Positions 1 to 9,275 of a DNA stretch of 64,000 nt are shown here, in pieces. The DNA comes from Arthrobacter sp. ok362 (GTDB taxonomy: Bacteria; Actinomycetota; Actinomycetes; Actinomycetales; Micrococcaceae): contig NZ_FNGC01000002.1 of NCBI RefSeq assembly GCF_900102785.1, forward strand, positions 62,001-126,000, in the 5' to 3' direction. Position 1 is the first letter of the stretch. Each line of letters starts with the position of its first letter. A program made the translations under genes and the position numbers. The notes beneath the pieces are model-generated. The model was not told the DNA's origin. It did not search any database and saw nothing but the letters and a program-made list of their open reading frames with translations.

Positions 1-2
1 TC

Positions 3-1073
3 TTCCAGAGCAGTGAACATGCGCATGTGCGGATTCGGCGCAATGGAAAGGACCGGGACCTGTCCTTTGAAGAGGACAACGCCTTCTGGACTTGGGCGCT
101 TGTTGAGACACTTCGACACACCGGTGCACGGATCGAGGAAGTCCTCGAGCTGGTGCACATGAGCATCCAGCCCTACAAGGTTCCAACGACCGGGGAGACC
201 ATACCGCTGCTGCACTTCGCTCCGAGCAAGACCGATACCGAGCGACTGATGGTGGCAGGCCCCGAGCTCGTGCACGTGCTCTACCGAGTGCTTTCTCGTA
301 TCACCAAGGACACTGGTGGTGCACCGCTGACACAGCGATGGGACTCAGCCGAGAAAGTGCTGAGCTCACCCCTTCCGCATCTGTTCGTCCGCCGCCGTGG
401 CGCCGGACCCCCGAACGTGATGACGACGGCCACCGTCTCCACGCTGCTCAATGACTTGGCGCGACGCGCACATATCAAGGTCAGCGGTGCCGAGGTGAGG
501 TTCACCCCGCACGATTTCCGTCGCATCTTCGCGACCGAGGCCCTCGCAAGCGGTCTGCCTCCACATATCGTGCAGGTGCTGATGGGGCACGCCAGTCTGG
601 CGACGACTCAGGGATACGCAGCTATTTATCCCCGGGACGTCATTCGGCACCACCGCACCTTCATAGAAAAGCGGCGGGTCATTCGGCCCACCGAAGAATA
701 CCGCGAACCAACCGCCGCCGAATGGGACGAATTCGAAGCCCATTTCGTGCAACGCAAACTCAGCCTGGGCAGCTGCGGACGCGCCTACGGCACTGGCTGC
801 CAACACGAACATGCCTGTCTGCGCTGCGCCCTTCTTCGCCCTGATCCAGCCCAGATTGACCGACTTCAGGACATCATCGACAATCTCGAAGAACGCATCA
901 CTGAAGCCGAACAACACGGCTGGCTCAGCGACGCCGAAGGCCTGCGCGTCACTCTTAACAGCGCTGAACTGAAACTCGCACAGATGTATAAGCTTCAAAG
1001 CCGCAACGACCGGGAAGTCATCGGGCTCGGGATCCCACAAGTGAGGAACGATGAGAAACCCAATAGCCCGTAA
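3..1073 (+). CDS. Tyrosine recombinase (integrase), 5'-truncated by window edge
   Basis: Site-specific DNA recombinase of the phage-integrase family. The frame is open to the window edge, so the gene begins upstream; the GTG at 27 is only an internal codon. Catalytic residues are visible in order: Arg in HTGARIEE, Lys in APSKTDTE, H-x-x-R in PHDFRR, His in MGHASLATT, and the nucleophile Tyr in QGYAAI. The C-terminus carries a Cys/His cluster (CGRAYGTGCQHEHACLRC) and a helical tail, as in recombinases that occur in groups within Tn554-like elements (family knowledge). It marks the left end of the window as part of, or next to, a mobile element. Whether it is still active cannot be judged without its N-terminal part. 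Confidence 0.85.
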   Translation, partial: FQSSEHAHVRIRRNGKDRDLSFEEDNAFWTWALVETLRHTGARIEEVLELVHMSIQPYKVPTTGETIPLLHFAPSKTDTERLMVAGPELVHVLYRVLSRITKDTGGAPLTQRWDSAEKVLSSPLPHLFVRRRGAGPPNVMTTATVSTLLNDLARRAHIKVSGAEVRFTPHDFRRIFATEALASGLPPHIVQVLMGHASLATTQGYAAIYPRDVIRHHRTFIEKRRVIRPTEEYREPTAAEWDEFEAHFVQRKLSLGSCGRAYGTGCQHEHACLRCALLRPDPAQIDRLQDIIDNLEERITEAEQHGWLSDAEGLRVTLNSAELKLAQMYKLQSRNDREVIGLGIPQVRNDEKPNSP

Positions 1074-1259
1074 TCGCGCTCCCGTCAAGGATGTTCATCA
1101 GCCGGTCATATGAAGACTGAGAGTGCAGTCGCAGCTACCGCCACGCTTCAACTAACAAGGTGCTTCATAGCGGTTCTTCACAACGTGGTTAGGATGGCGA
1201 ATAGTTCGAGGGCAAGGATCTTCCTTTCCGAGACCCGAGAGAACAATTGGGGATGTTCT

Positions 1260-4200
1260 ATGCGATTGAGTTTTCTGCTGGGTGCGCGTGTGCGCACGAG
1301 GCGTGGGCTCGTGTCGCTCGTTGTCGGCATCATCGCCGCCATCACGGTGGTCGTTTCCGTCGTAATTGGTTTCGCCAGCATTGCCGCGTCGATGGCCCTG
1401 CGTGAATTTTCGGATTCGCCCGCCGGCCGGGGAGTCTCGGCACGCATTCACACTTCCCTTATTGATGACGGAACACTGCAGCTCAACAAAGCGCGGGCAG
1501 CCCTTAAGGGATTGGGGCTTGATCAGGGCACCCGCGTCTTCAGGACTGTACAAACCGCCCCTCTCACCCTCCTTCAGCCACCAAATAACCAATCCGCATC
1601 GCTCGCCTTGTCGAGCTGGGATGTCGCCGGCGATCACGTCCAAATGAGGGAGGGCCGGCTCCCGCAGACCGACCGGGAAGCCGCCCTGAGCGTGGACTCC
1701 TCGACACAACTGAGTTTGCGCCTAGGGCAGAAAATTTCGGTGCGGTCAGACAAGGGCAACTTCACTCTGACGTTGGTCGGAACCTTCGAACCGGATCAGG
1801 TAGCCAAATTAGTGCTGGAGCCAATCTCCGCCACCACTTTCTCGGCCGCACAGGCGCGGCCGGCATTAGAAGGGCTTGCTACCCCTGCGGCGTTCGACGC
1901 AGGCAACTCTTCGGTTAAAGTTTCTTGGACGATACTCCCAGACCCCGCTTCAATATCTTTCGCGGATCTTCCGAAAATCATCGCTGGGCTGGGGCAGCTG
2001 CAAGCAGACTTCATCAACGACCCGCAGCTAGGATCCGGAGGAGCAGTCCTCACGGATTCGCTTACGCCGACGCTGCAACAGGCTGTTACCTCCACCGAAG
2101 CGGTGTCAGGGATTATTCCCGTGGCTTTGATTTTCGTCGTGTTGTTGAGTTCAATCGCGGTTACCCAGACAGGCCGTCTGCTGGCCTCCAGTCGTACGTT
2201 TGAGAGCGGCCTCTTGCGCTCGAGGGGACTCTCCACCGCCTCGGCTGCGGGTCTCATCGCGGCCGAGGCTGCCCCGATCGCCCTGGTGGGTTCCATAATT
2301 GGCTATTTAGCGGCGCTAGGGTGTACTTCCCTGCTGATGAGCTCCGCAGCTGAATCCAGGGCATCGTGGTGGTCCGAGGCCCAAGAGATCTTTGGCATCA
2401 CACGGGGTGTGCCGGTCGCGGTCTTTGTGATTAGCTGCGTTCTTCTGGTGTCTGCCGGGCTGTCGGAATTTCTCGGCACCACGGCATTCTTCCGGTCCTC
2501 CGGCTCAGGGCGCCGCCGCACTGTAGCGTCATTTGGCATCCTCGTCCTCGTGATGTCAGCGGCGACCCTGTCCCTGTGGCAGTTCTACTATTTCGGTTCT
2601 CCGCTGTCACGGGAAGCCGGAGGTTCCTTCACCGTCAATCCGCTAGCCGTCGGCGCACCAGCGCTCGTTTTGATGGCGCTTACTAGCCTCGTACTGGTTC
2701 TCTGTGCTTTCCTGGCCAAACTCGTGGATCATGAAGTTTCCGCCTCGCGGAACGTGCCTCTAGTTTTCTCCATCCGCCAGATCTCGCGTCGGATCAGAAC
2801 CTTTGCCGTGCCCGTGGCCTTGTTGGCGGCGACCGCGGCGGCGACGACCTTCGCCGGATATTATTCGCAAACCTACAATGATGCCCTCCACACAAGGGCC
2901 CTTCTTGCCAACGGCAGCGACCTGAACGTGCGACTGGCCAGCGGCACGATCGCTGGGCCCGACGATGTTTTGGTCCCAGGGCTTCTGGACCAGCAGCCCG
3001 GCGTGCGTGCCGTCAGTGATGTGTATACGGCACCGATCGATCTTGGCATGGATTCGCTCGAATTGGTGGCTGTTAATACATACGATCTGCCCGGTCTGCT
3101 CGCAGGAGTTTCCGGCTCATACGACGTTCAAAGCCTTGGGCGGGCGCTAACTCCGGAGGCGGGCAGCCACGGTGAGACCGCGTTGCCGGCCGAAACGAAC
3201 GCTTTGAAACTGACCCTGGAAATTGATGCCCGGAACTCGATATCTGCCCGTGCGATTGACCTCAAGTTCTGGCTCGACGGGCCTGCAGGGCTGGTCCCCA
3301 TAAATGTTGCGCAACAGCCCATCCCAGCGGGCAAGGCCATGACGACGACCCTTAATGTTCCATTGCCTTCAGGTATTCATGCTGCATATCTTGCCGCCGT
3401 GGATCTGCTCGTCAGTTCGGACGCGCCTAAGGTATTCGGAGGGCAACAAACGATAACGGTCCGGCTGACCGCCCTCGACGCGATCGGGGGAACGCGGGAG
3501 CGCCTGCCATCGAACTGGAAGTCGGTTGACCAGCAATCCCTCGGTCTCGCGCCGGCGGCCACGCCCCTGCAACCCGTTACCGGCGGAAACACCGTGACCG
3601 TTCCGACCCCGGGAGGACAGGGGCAGTTCAGGCTGGTTCCCTCCGGCATGGACAGTACAGACGAGTTGCCCGTGGTCGTCACGAAGAACACCCTGCGGGT
3701 CTTGAATCTGCGTGTAGGGGATCCAATCACGCTGCGACCCCCTGGACGGATCATTCCAACTAAAATCGTGGCAGCCACGGACACGCTTCCTGGGACGACG
3801 GCAAATCTGGCAGTAATGGCCGACTTGCCCAGCTTGCAGAGGTTCGCGTGGGCACGCAGCACCACGGTCATGAAGTCGAACCATTTGTGGATCTCGGCGT
3901 CTGACCCACATGCCGCGGCACCGCTGATTCTGGCCGCCGTTAAACAAAGCACTCTAAATCACACGTACACGGAAGCGGTCGTCACAGCGGTCGACGATAA
4001 CCTGACGGGAGTCTTCACCGGGCCTGCCACTGTGGCCCTGTGGATAGGAGCCGCGGCTTCCCTCCTTTTGACCGTGGTGGCATTGTGGGCCAGCGTCCTC
4101 ACACTGTCGGCAGAACGACGCAGCGAGGTCGGTATATTGCGTGCCCTGGGCATGTCCGCGAGGGACCAAGGACGCGGCCGCCGCCGTGAATTGCTGACAA

Positions 4201-4451
4201 CCGGCTTTGCCGCAATCGGTTTAGGGATCCTTTCCGGGATTCTGGTGTCGGTGATGACAGTGCCGATACTGGTGCGCACCGCGCTGGCCGATCTAGCCGG
4301 CATCGCACCTGTGGATTTGGCTGTTGCCTTTCTTCCTTTGCTCATCCTCCTTTCGGCCGAGGTCGCCTTGGTAATCGGAACGGCATCGTTCTACGGTGCA
4401 AGGGTCCGACGGCAGGCGAAGACCGCATTGCCAGTGGTGGAGGCGGCATGA
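1260..4451 (+). CDS. FtsX-type ABC exporter permease 1 (1063 aa)
   Basis: Large membrane permease of the FtsX/MacB type. A first transmembrane segment follows the Arg-rich start (LVSLVVGIIAAITVVVSVVIG). A long extracytoplasmic region comes next, then a three-helix FtsX block around residues 290-420, more helices to about 550, a second extracytoplasmic region with beta-rich sequence, and a final FtsX block (LLLTVVALWASVLTLSAERRSEVGILRALGM) close to the C-terminus. The frame is open from an ATG at 1110, but those 50 residues look non-coding. I prefer the ATG at 1260, which starts MRLSFLLGARVRTRRG and has GGGGA upstream. The stop overlaps the next gene (ATGA). It probably pairs with the following permease and the two ATPases to move a lipid, peptide or drug outward; the substrate is unknown. 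Confidence 0.85.
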   Translation: MRLSFLLGARVRTRRGLVSLVVGIIAAITVVVSVVIGFASIAASMALREFSDSPAGRGVSARIHTSLIDDGTLQLNKARAALKGLGLDQGTRVFRTVQTAPLTLLQPPNNQSASLALSSWDVAGDHVQMREGRLPQTDREAALSVDSSTQLSLRLGQKISVRSDKGNFTLTLVGTFEPDQVAKLVLEPISATTFSAAQARPALEGLATPAAFDAGNSSVKVSWTILPDPASISFADLPKIIAGLGQLQADFINDPQLGSGGAVLTDSLTPTLQQAVTSTEAVSGIIPVALIFVVLLSSIAVTQTGRLLASSRTFESGLLRSRGLSTASAAGLIAAEAAPIALVGSIIGYLAALGCTSLLMSSAAESRASWWSEAQEIFGITRGVPVAVFVISCVLLVSAGLSEFLGTTAFFRSSGSGRRRTVASFGILVLVMSAATLSLWQFYYFGSPLSREAGGSFTVNPLAVGAPALVLMALTSLVLVLCAFLAKLVDHEVSASRNVPLVFSIRQISRRIRTFAVPVALLAATAAATTFAGYYSQTYNDALHTRALLANGSDLNVRLASGTIAGPDDVLVPGLLDQQPGVRAVSDVYTAPIDLGMDSLELVAVNTYDLPGLLAGVSGSYDVQSLGRALTPEAGSHGETALPAETNALKLTLEIDARNSISARAIDLKFWLDGPAGLVPINVAQQPIPAGKAMTTTLNVPLPSGIHAAYLAAVDLLVSSDAPKVFGGQQTITVRLTALDAIGGTRERLPSNWKSVDQQSLGLAPAATPLQPVTGGNTVTVPTPGGQGQFRLVPSGMDSTDELPVVVTKNTLRVLNLRVGDPITLRPPGRIIPTKIVAATDTLPGTTANLAVMADLPSLQRFAWARSTTVMKSNHLWISASDPHAAAPLILAAVKQSTLNHTYTEAVVTAVDDNLTGVFTGPATVALWIGAAASLLLTVVALWASVLTLSAERRSEVGILRALGMSARDQGRGRRRELLTTGFAAIGLGILSGILVSVMTVPILVRTALADLAGIAPVDLAVAFLPLLILLSAEVALVIGTASFYGARVRRQAKTALPVVEAA

Positions 4452-7234
4452 CCCGGGGAACAAGCTTGCGGGCCTTGCTCGGACGCCAGTTCAGTGCAAG
4501 CAGGGGCGCTTCTGTTCTCGTAGCGGTACTGATCCTGGTGATGTCGTTTCTGCTTTCGGTGTGGCCTCGGGCGGTCGAAGGGATGTTGACAGCAGACATC
4601 CAGAAAGGCTTATCCCAAGCCTCGCCCTCACTTCGGAATCCGTCGACGAATTCGTCGCGACTCCCGTTGCTGGGCCCCGGCCAAGGCGGAACTTCGGCAG
4701 GATTTAACTCCGGGGCGGGTGCCTTGGATTCTTCGCTGATTCCACTCTGGGGGGCGATGGACGAGGCCACCGAAGCAGTGCGTCAGAGGGCGCCCGAGCC
4801 GCTCAGGAGTGCCCTTGGACGTGGCCAGTATCTTTTTTCCGTATCCAAGTTGATTGGCAGCCCAGAGTCGGCGATTACCATCCCTGGAATCAAATCATTG
4901 ACGGCGAACATCGCCTTCGATCCACGGATACAAGACAACGTCACGATCAGCCAAGGACGGACCCCCCACGCCTTGGCGGTCCCCGAGCCCCAAGATAGAG
5001 CTCACCCGGCAGTGCCGACAGCCCCTATGGAGGTCATGGCCGCCCCGGAGACAGCCGAGCGTATGCATTGGGCCGTTGGCCAGGAATACAAGATGCCCGT
5101 CGGCTTGCCCGGGATGTATCAGGCCATCAGACTTACCGGGATCTTCGTGCCGAAGAACCCGGATGAGGATTTTTGGGCAGTGAATGGCTTCGCTCTTCAG
5201 CCGCGGGTGACAAACGATCCAGAATCTGGAGATGCGATCACGGGCAGGGTCTATGCAAATCCAGCGTCTGTGTCCTTTATGGATTACGCCGGGTTCCAAA
5301 CAACTCAGTTCAGCACCCAGGTGTGGTTTCCCCTGTTGATCGATAACGTCAGTGCTAACAACGGCATTGCGCTCCTGTCCCAGCTAAAGGCATTCGAGAA
5401 CACGGATCAGACATTCGACGCAGGGCCAGATGCCAACGCCTACTTCATTCAACGAGTCCGATTCGACGGAACGGCCCCCGACATTCTGAACTCATCCCTC
5501 ATCCGGGCCAGCTCAACCAATGCCGTCCTAGCCATGCTCGCCACCGGCCCTCTGGGGGTTTGTGCGGCCGCAATGGCCCTCTCGATACGCCTTCTGTTGG
5601 AACGCCGTCGCCGAATTCTTGTGTTGGCGGCCGCCCGCGGCGCATCCTCATTGCAACTCCGTGGAGCGATGGCTATCGAAAGCCTGAGTCTTGGCGTTCC
5701 CGCCGCCGCCGGAGGCATGGCCCTGGCGATTTATTTCACTCCGGCAACGTTGCAGTGGCAGCACCTCCTCCTACCCGCCTGCCTCGTTGTTGCACCCGCC
5801 CTGTTAACGGCGGCAATGAAGGTTGACGGAGACCGCAGGCACCTCAAACGGAGCCCGAACCGCTGGCGTCTGGCCGCCGAATGCGCGGTGATGATTCTAG
5901 CGATCTTGGCAGTCTATGAGCTTCTTCAGCCACAGGCGGGCAACGAGATAAATCCCTTAGCGATCCTCACACCGTTGCTGCTCTCTGGCGCTGTCAGTGT
6001 CATCGTCCTGCGCCTGTATCCGCTTCCCATCGCTGTACTCGAACGACGAGGAAAGCGGTCCATCGGGCTCGCCGCTTTTCTTGGGTCGGCACGCACGCTG
6101 CGTAGCCCCGCTGGCGGCCTCACTCCGATACTTGCTGTGGTCTTGGGGGCGGGAATCATCCTGTTTTCCGGTGTTCTGTATGGAACCCTTCGCGACGGTG
6201 TCCAAGAAGTCGCAGAGATCCAGGTCGGTGCGCAAGTGAGCCTGCACGGACCCGGCTTTACTCCCGAACAGGTCCGGCGCACCGCGACCTTGGCCGGCGT
6301 CGCCGCGGTTTCTCAAGTAACGGATTTTTCGTCGGTATCGGTGACTGTCGGCGACCGTGTGATTGATGCACGCCTGATCTTGATCGATGCCCGCAAATTC
6401 GCCACCGTGACTGCAGGCATTCCCGCTGTCCTTTCGCCAGAACAGATGGGCGAGCTCACCACGGCCGCTCACGGCACCATTCCCATTGCAGCTTCAGCCA
6501 GTTTGAATACGAATACAGGCGCAACCGGAACCATCACTCTGGGCACAGGTGTCCCTGTGAACGTCATCGCGCTGGGGCCGGCGGCGAATGTCTTGACCTC
6601 CGATCCGAAATGGGTCGTGGCTGACGCCGATACATTCAAGAAGGTCGCGCCCCAGGATCTCCTCCCCAACCAGCTCCTTATGAAGCTAACTCCAGGAGCT
6701 GACTCGGCGGCTGTAGCAGACGCGATTAGGAAGTTTGGGTGGCGGGCAGTATCCGTCGAATCAATACAGGAACGCAGTGCCGAAATACGGTCCCGCCCCA
6801 TAATCGGCGGTCTGCAACTGGGGCTGGTCATGATCGTGGTTTTCGTCTGGTTGCTTTGCGCCCTGACCGTGGTAATGACTTCCGTTGCTAACGCGCCTCC
6901 GCGGAATCGACTGATTGTTGTGCTGCGAGCCTTGGGCGCACCGAAATCTACAGACAAGTACCTGCTCGTCTGGGAATTTCTCCCCGTTACTGTTGCGGCA
7001 TGCGCAGGAGGGACGGTACTGGGGTTGCTGCTCTCATGGGTCATTTCCAACGCTGTAGACCTGCGCGTATTCACCGGAGGACTTACCCAACCCCCGGTAA
7101 GTATTGACTGGCCGGTGCTGGCAGTCCTCATGTCCGGGTTCCTCCTGACAGTGGCAGGGGCATTCTCGGTTGCTTCCTGGGGTGGCAGAGTCCGAACATC
7201 GGAAACGGAGATCGGAGTGGAAGGAAACGAATGA
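4448..7234 (+). CDS. FtsX-type ABC exporter permease 2 (928 aa)
   Basis: Second permease of the cassette. It starts at an ATG overlapping the stop of permease 1 by 4 bases and ends in another ATGA overlap with the ATPase gene. There is an N-terminal membrane anchor (SVLVAVLILVMSFLLSVWP), an extracytoplasmic domain of about 280 residues, then several membrane segments with the typical cytoplasmic loop ERRRRILVLAAARGASSLQLRGA. A second extracytoplasmic domain (about 590-760) and a terminal FtsX block (LVMIVVFVWLLCALTVVM to the C-terminus) follow. Size and topology match permease 1, so the two probably form a heterodimer. No solute-binding or membrane-fusion partner is encoded beside them. Confidence 0.85.
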   Translation: MTRGTSLRALLGRQFSASRGASVLVAVLILVMSFLLSVWPRAVEGMLTADIQKGLSQASPSLRNPSTNSSRLPLLGPGQGGTSAGFNSGAGALDSSLIPLWGAMDEATEAVRQRAPEPLRSALGRGQYLFSVSKLIGSPESAITIPGIKSLTANIAFDPRIQDNVTISQGRTPHALAVPEPQDRAHPAVPTAPMEVMAAPETAERMHWAVGQEYKMPVGLPGMYQAIRLTGIFVPKNPDEDFWAVNGFALQPRVTNDPESGDAITGRVYANPASVSFMDYAGFQTTQFSTQVWFPLLIDNVSANNGIALLSQLKAFENTDQTFDAGPDANAYFIQRVRFDGTAPDILNSSLIRASSTNAVLAMLATGPLGVCAAAMALSIRLLLERRRRILVLAAARGASSLQLRGAMAIESLSLGVPAAAGGMALAIYFTPATLQWQHLLLPACLVVAPALLTAAMKVDGDRRHLKRSPNRWRLAAECAVMILAILAVYELLQPQAGNEINPLAILTPLLLSGAVSVIVLRLYPLPIAVLERRGKRSIGLAAFLGSARTLRSPAGGLTPILAVVLGAGIILFSGVLYGTLRDGVQEVAEIQVGAQVSLHGPGFTPEQVRRTATLAGVAAVSQVTDFSSVSVTVGDRVIDARLILIDARKFATVTAGIPAVLSPEQMGELTTAAHGTIPIAASASLNTNTGATGTITLGTGVPVNVIALGPAANVLTSDPKWVVADADTFKKVAPQDLLPNQLLMKLTPGADSAAVADAIRKFGWRAVSVESIQERSAEIRSRPIIGGLQLGLVMIVVFVWLLCALTVVMTSVANAPPRNRLIVVLRALGAPKSTDKYLLVWEFLPVTVAACAGGTVLGLLLSWVISNAVDLRVFTGGLTQPPVSIDWPVLAVLMSGFLLTVAGAFSVASWGGRVRTSETEIGVEGNE

Positions 7235-8133
7235 GCACGTCTACCGGGCACGGCTCGGAGAAATCCGAAGACCACATTATTTGCGAGGATCTCGTACGAA
7301 TATTCTCCGCGGATGAGATCGAAGTCCAGGCTTTGCAAGGCATGAACCTGCGCGTTGCGGCTGGTGAAATTGTCGCCCTGGTCGGGGCATCGGGCTCTGG
7401 TAAGTCGACGCTGCTGACCATCCTCTCTGGCTTGGACCGACCGACGGCGGGGGTAGCCAAAGTTGCCGGTGTGGACCTGATGAGTCTGAAAGGCAAACGG
7501 CGCGTGGAATACCAACGACACGTCGTCGGCTTCATCTGGCAGCAAACGACGCGCAATCTCCTCCCTTACCTCACCGCCCGGGAAAATGTTCTTCTCCCAA
7601 TGGCTATCACCCGCAGAAAGGACAGAGTCCAGAGGTCTCTGGATCTGCTTCACTTGGTGGGAGTCGGTCACTGCGGAGACCGTCTGCCTCACCAAATGTC
7701 CGGCGGCGAACAGCAACGCGTTGCAATTGCGGTAGGGATAGCCAACGAGCCAAAAGTACTTCTGGCTGACGAACCAACTGGCGAACTTGACGAATTAACC
7801 TCGGAGAGTGTGTTGGAATCGCTACGAGCAGTCAACGAACAGCTCGGTGTCACTATCTTGATCGTGACCCACGACCCGTCCGTGTCTGAACACGTGCGCA
7901 GGGCTGTTCAAATTCGCGACGGGCGTCTTTCAATGGAAGTCCTCCGGCGGACCGAGATGAATGAACGTGGCCACGAGCGTCGCGTTGCCGAGGAGTATGC
8001 AGTGCTGGACAAGGTCGGTCGCATGCAGTTGCCTCACGATTTCGTCAGGGCACTGGGCCTTCAGGACAAGGTACGGGTGGGCTTGGAAGCGGGCTACATC
8101 CGGATCTCCCCGACCGTTGAGGATGAGGCATGA
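7231..8133 (+). CDS. ABC exporter ATPase with C-terminal AbrB-like domain
   Basis: Cytoplasmic ATPase of the LolD/MacB class that powers the upstream FtsX permeases. Walker A is GASGSGKST (residues 52-60), the signature MSGGEQQRV (156-164), Walker B VLLADEPTGELD (176-187), and the H-loop THD near 213. The ATPase core ends near residue 235. About 65 extra residues follow, and within them residues 256-294 (VLDKVGRMQLPHDFVRALGL then DKVRVGLEAGYIRISP) have the pattern of a SpoVT/AbrB swapped-hairpin domain: V-D-K-x-G-R-hydrophobic-L-P, a helix ending in LGL, then a short beta hairpin. AbrB domains bind DNA or dimerise; here it may dimerise the ATPase or sense its state. The start overlaps the permease stop (ATGA) and its own stop overlaps the next gene. 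Confidence 0.88.
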   Translation: MSTSTGHGSEKSEDHIICEDLVRIFSADEIEVQALQGMNLRVAAGEIVALVGASGSGKSTLLTILSGLDRPTAGVAKVAGVDLMSLKGKRRVEYQRHVVGFIWQQTTRNLLPYLTARENVLLPMAITRRKDRVQRSLDLLHLVGVGHCGDRLPHQMSGGEQQRVAIAVGIANEPKVLLADEPTGELDELTSESVLESLRAVNEQLGVTILIVTHDPSVSEHVRRAVQIRDGRLSMEVLRRTEMNERGHERRVAEEYAVLDKVGRMQLPHDFVRALGLQDKVRVGLEAGYIRISPTVEDEA

Positions 8134-8840
8134 GCAATCAAGACAACATAACTAGCCTGGAACCTCACCGGGCAGTCCTACGCGCAGAAGAAGTCAGTCG
8201 GACTTATGGCAGCGCGCATGCCCTCGTGCACGCTTGTCAGAATGTCAGTGTCGAAGCCTTTCCCGGTCAGCTCCTTGTCATCCAAGGGCGCTCCGGAGCC
8301 GGTAAGACGACACTTCTAAATATTCTCGGCGGCCTGAGTCGCCCTGACAACGGCCGTGTCTGGCTCGGCGACGTAGAAATGACATCGATGCCCGAAGACG
8401 AACTCGTCGAACTTCGAAGGACGCAACTCGGGTTCGTGTTCCAGTCTTTTGGGCTAATTCCGATCCTCTCTGCAGCGGAAAATGTGGAAATTCCCCTGCG
8501 GATCCAGAGGATGGAACCAGACCGCCGCGATGCGCGCGTCCGCGAGCTGCTCGAAATGGTGGGATTGGCAAAGCACGGGAGCCAGCGGCCGGCCGAACTC
8601 TCCGGGGGCCAGCAGCAGCGTGTCGGATTGGCGCGCGCGTTGGCCAACAGGCCCCAAGTGCTGATCGCCGACGAACCCACCGGGCAGCTCGACAGCGGAA
8701 CAGCATCGGCAATGATGGACCTGATAGGCGAGCTTGTTCAAACGCAGGGTGTCGCCGCCATCGTATCCACCCATGACCCTGCGCTCATCCAACGAGCGGA
8801 CAACGTCGTCCAGATCCACGACGGCAGATTGAGGGTTTGA
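8130..8840 (+). CDS. ABC exporter ATPase, LolD/MacB type (236 aa)
   Basis: Second ATPase of the operon, starting in an ATGA overlap with the first. Walker A is GRSGAGKTT, the signature LSGGQQQRVGLARALA, Walker B VLIADEPTGQLD, and the switch His lies in STHDPAL. It has the normal length of the MacB/LolD family and no C-terminal extension, unlike its partner. Two different ATPases with two different permeases suggest a fully heteromeric exporter. Operons of this kind often export antimicrobial peptides or lipoproteins in Gram-positive bacteria (family knowledge). Nothing here identifies the substrate. Confidence 0.88.
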   Translation: MSNQDNITSLEPHRAVLRAEEVSRTYGSAHALVHACQNVSVEAFPGQLLVIQGRSGAGKTTLLNILGGLSRPDNGRVWLGDVEMTSMPEDELVELRRTQLGFVFQSFGLIPILSAAENVEIPLRIQRMEPDRRDARVRELLEMVGLAKHGSQRPAELSGGQQQRVGLARALANRPQVLIADEPTGQLDSGTASAMMDLIGELVQTQGVAAIVSTHDPALIQRADNVVQIHDGRLRV

Positions 8841-9050
8841 CGGGTGTCGGCTGTCAACGCCAAAGGTTAACGATGGATTCAGTAAATCGGCAACGAAGCC
8901 CACTTTGCCATTCCGTCCGCGAGAGCACCGGTCCCTTCCGTGTGGCGAGAGACGTCGAGATGGTGGTCCAAGGCAGAGACCGAAGGATCGAAATCCTGAA
9001 GCGCGTCGATCAGTCATGTCACGGCAATGGGCGGTCAGCTTGGTCCTTGA

Positions 9051-9203
9051 TCGGGCCAGTGGGGCTCTTCAATGCACATAGTTCTCGGGCAGCCAAGGTG
9101 CGGGCAGCGCCTGTGCGGCGCGATCGTGAACCGGCTGACTTTCAACGGCACAGTCATGGAAACCGTCACCGACTCCAGCCGCGTCGCCGTCAGGCCCGAT
9201 TGA
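9051..9203 (+). pseudogene. Probable IstB-like transposase-helper ATPase, C-terminal remnant
   Basis: The stretch between the ABC operon and the mutagenesis operon has no good gene. One frame reads SGQWGSSM, then later CGAIVNRLTFNGTVMETVTD, ending in TGA at 9201. This resembles the end of IS21-type IstB helper ATPases, which carry a WG motif followed by a D/N-R-L helix and a G-x-S-Y-R strand. There is no start codon or upstream ATPase core, so it would be a relic. The match rests on short motifs only. Confidence 0.3.
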
Positions 9204-9227
9204 ACACGCAAGGGACAGGCTCGAGCT

Positions 9228-9262
9228 GCCCCCTCGATGTTCGAGTTCGACACGGAGGGGGC
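9228..9262. repeat. Inverted repeat GCCCCCTC / GAGGGGGC
   Basis: Perfect 8-base arms at 9228-9235 and 9255-9262 enclose a 19-base loop. They lie just after the IstB-like relic. This could be a terminator stem for the ABC operon side or part of an insertion-sequence end; there is no T-run to decide. Confidence 0.4.
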
Positions 9263-9275
9263 TAGCGAAGATGGA

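Noticed and set aside
1051..1113. 20-codon frame overlapping the recombinase end
   Set aside because: Too short, without a recognisable motif; mentioned only as a possible truncated module gene.
1110..1259. N-terminal extension of the first FtsX permease from ATG 1110
   Set aside because: These 50 residues have no membrane or signal character; the ATG at 1260 begins the expected MRLSFLLGARVRTRRG start.
8837..9265. 142-residue plus-strand frame behind the exporter operon
   Set aside because: Arg-rich, low-quality translation with no motif; another frame of the same stretch carries the IstB-like motifs.
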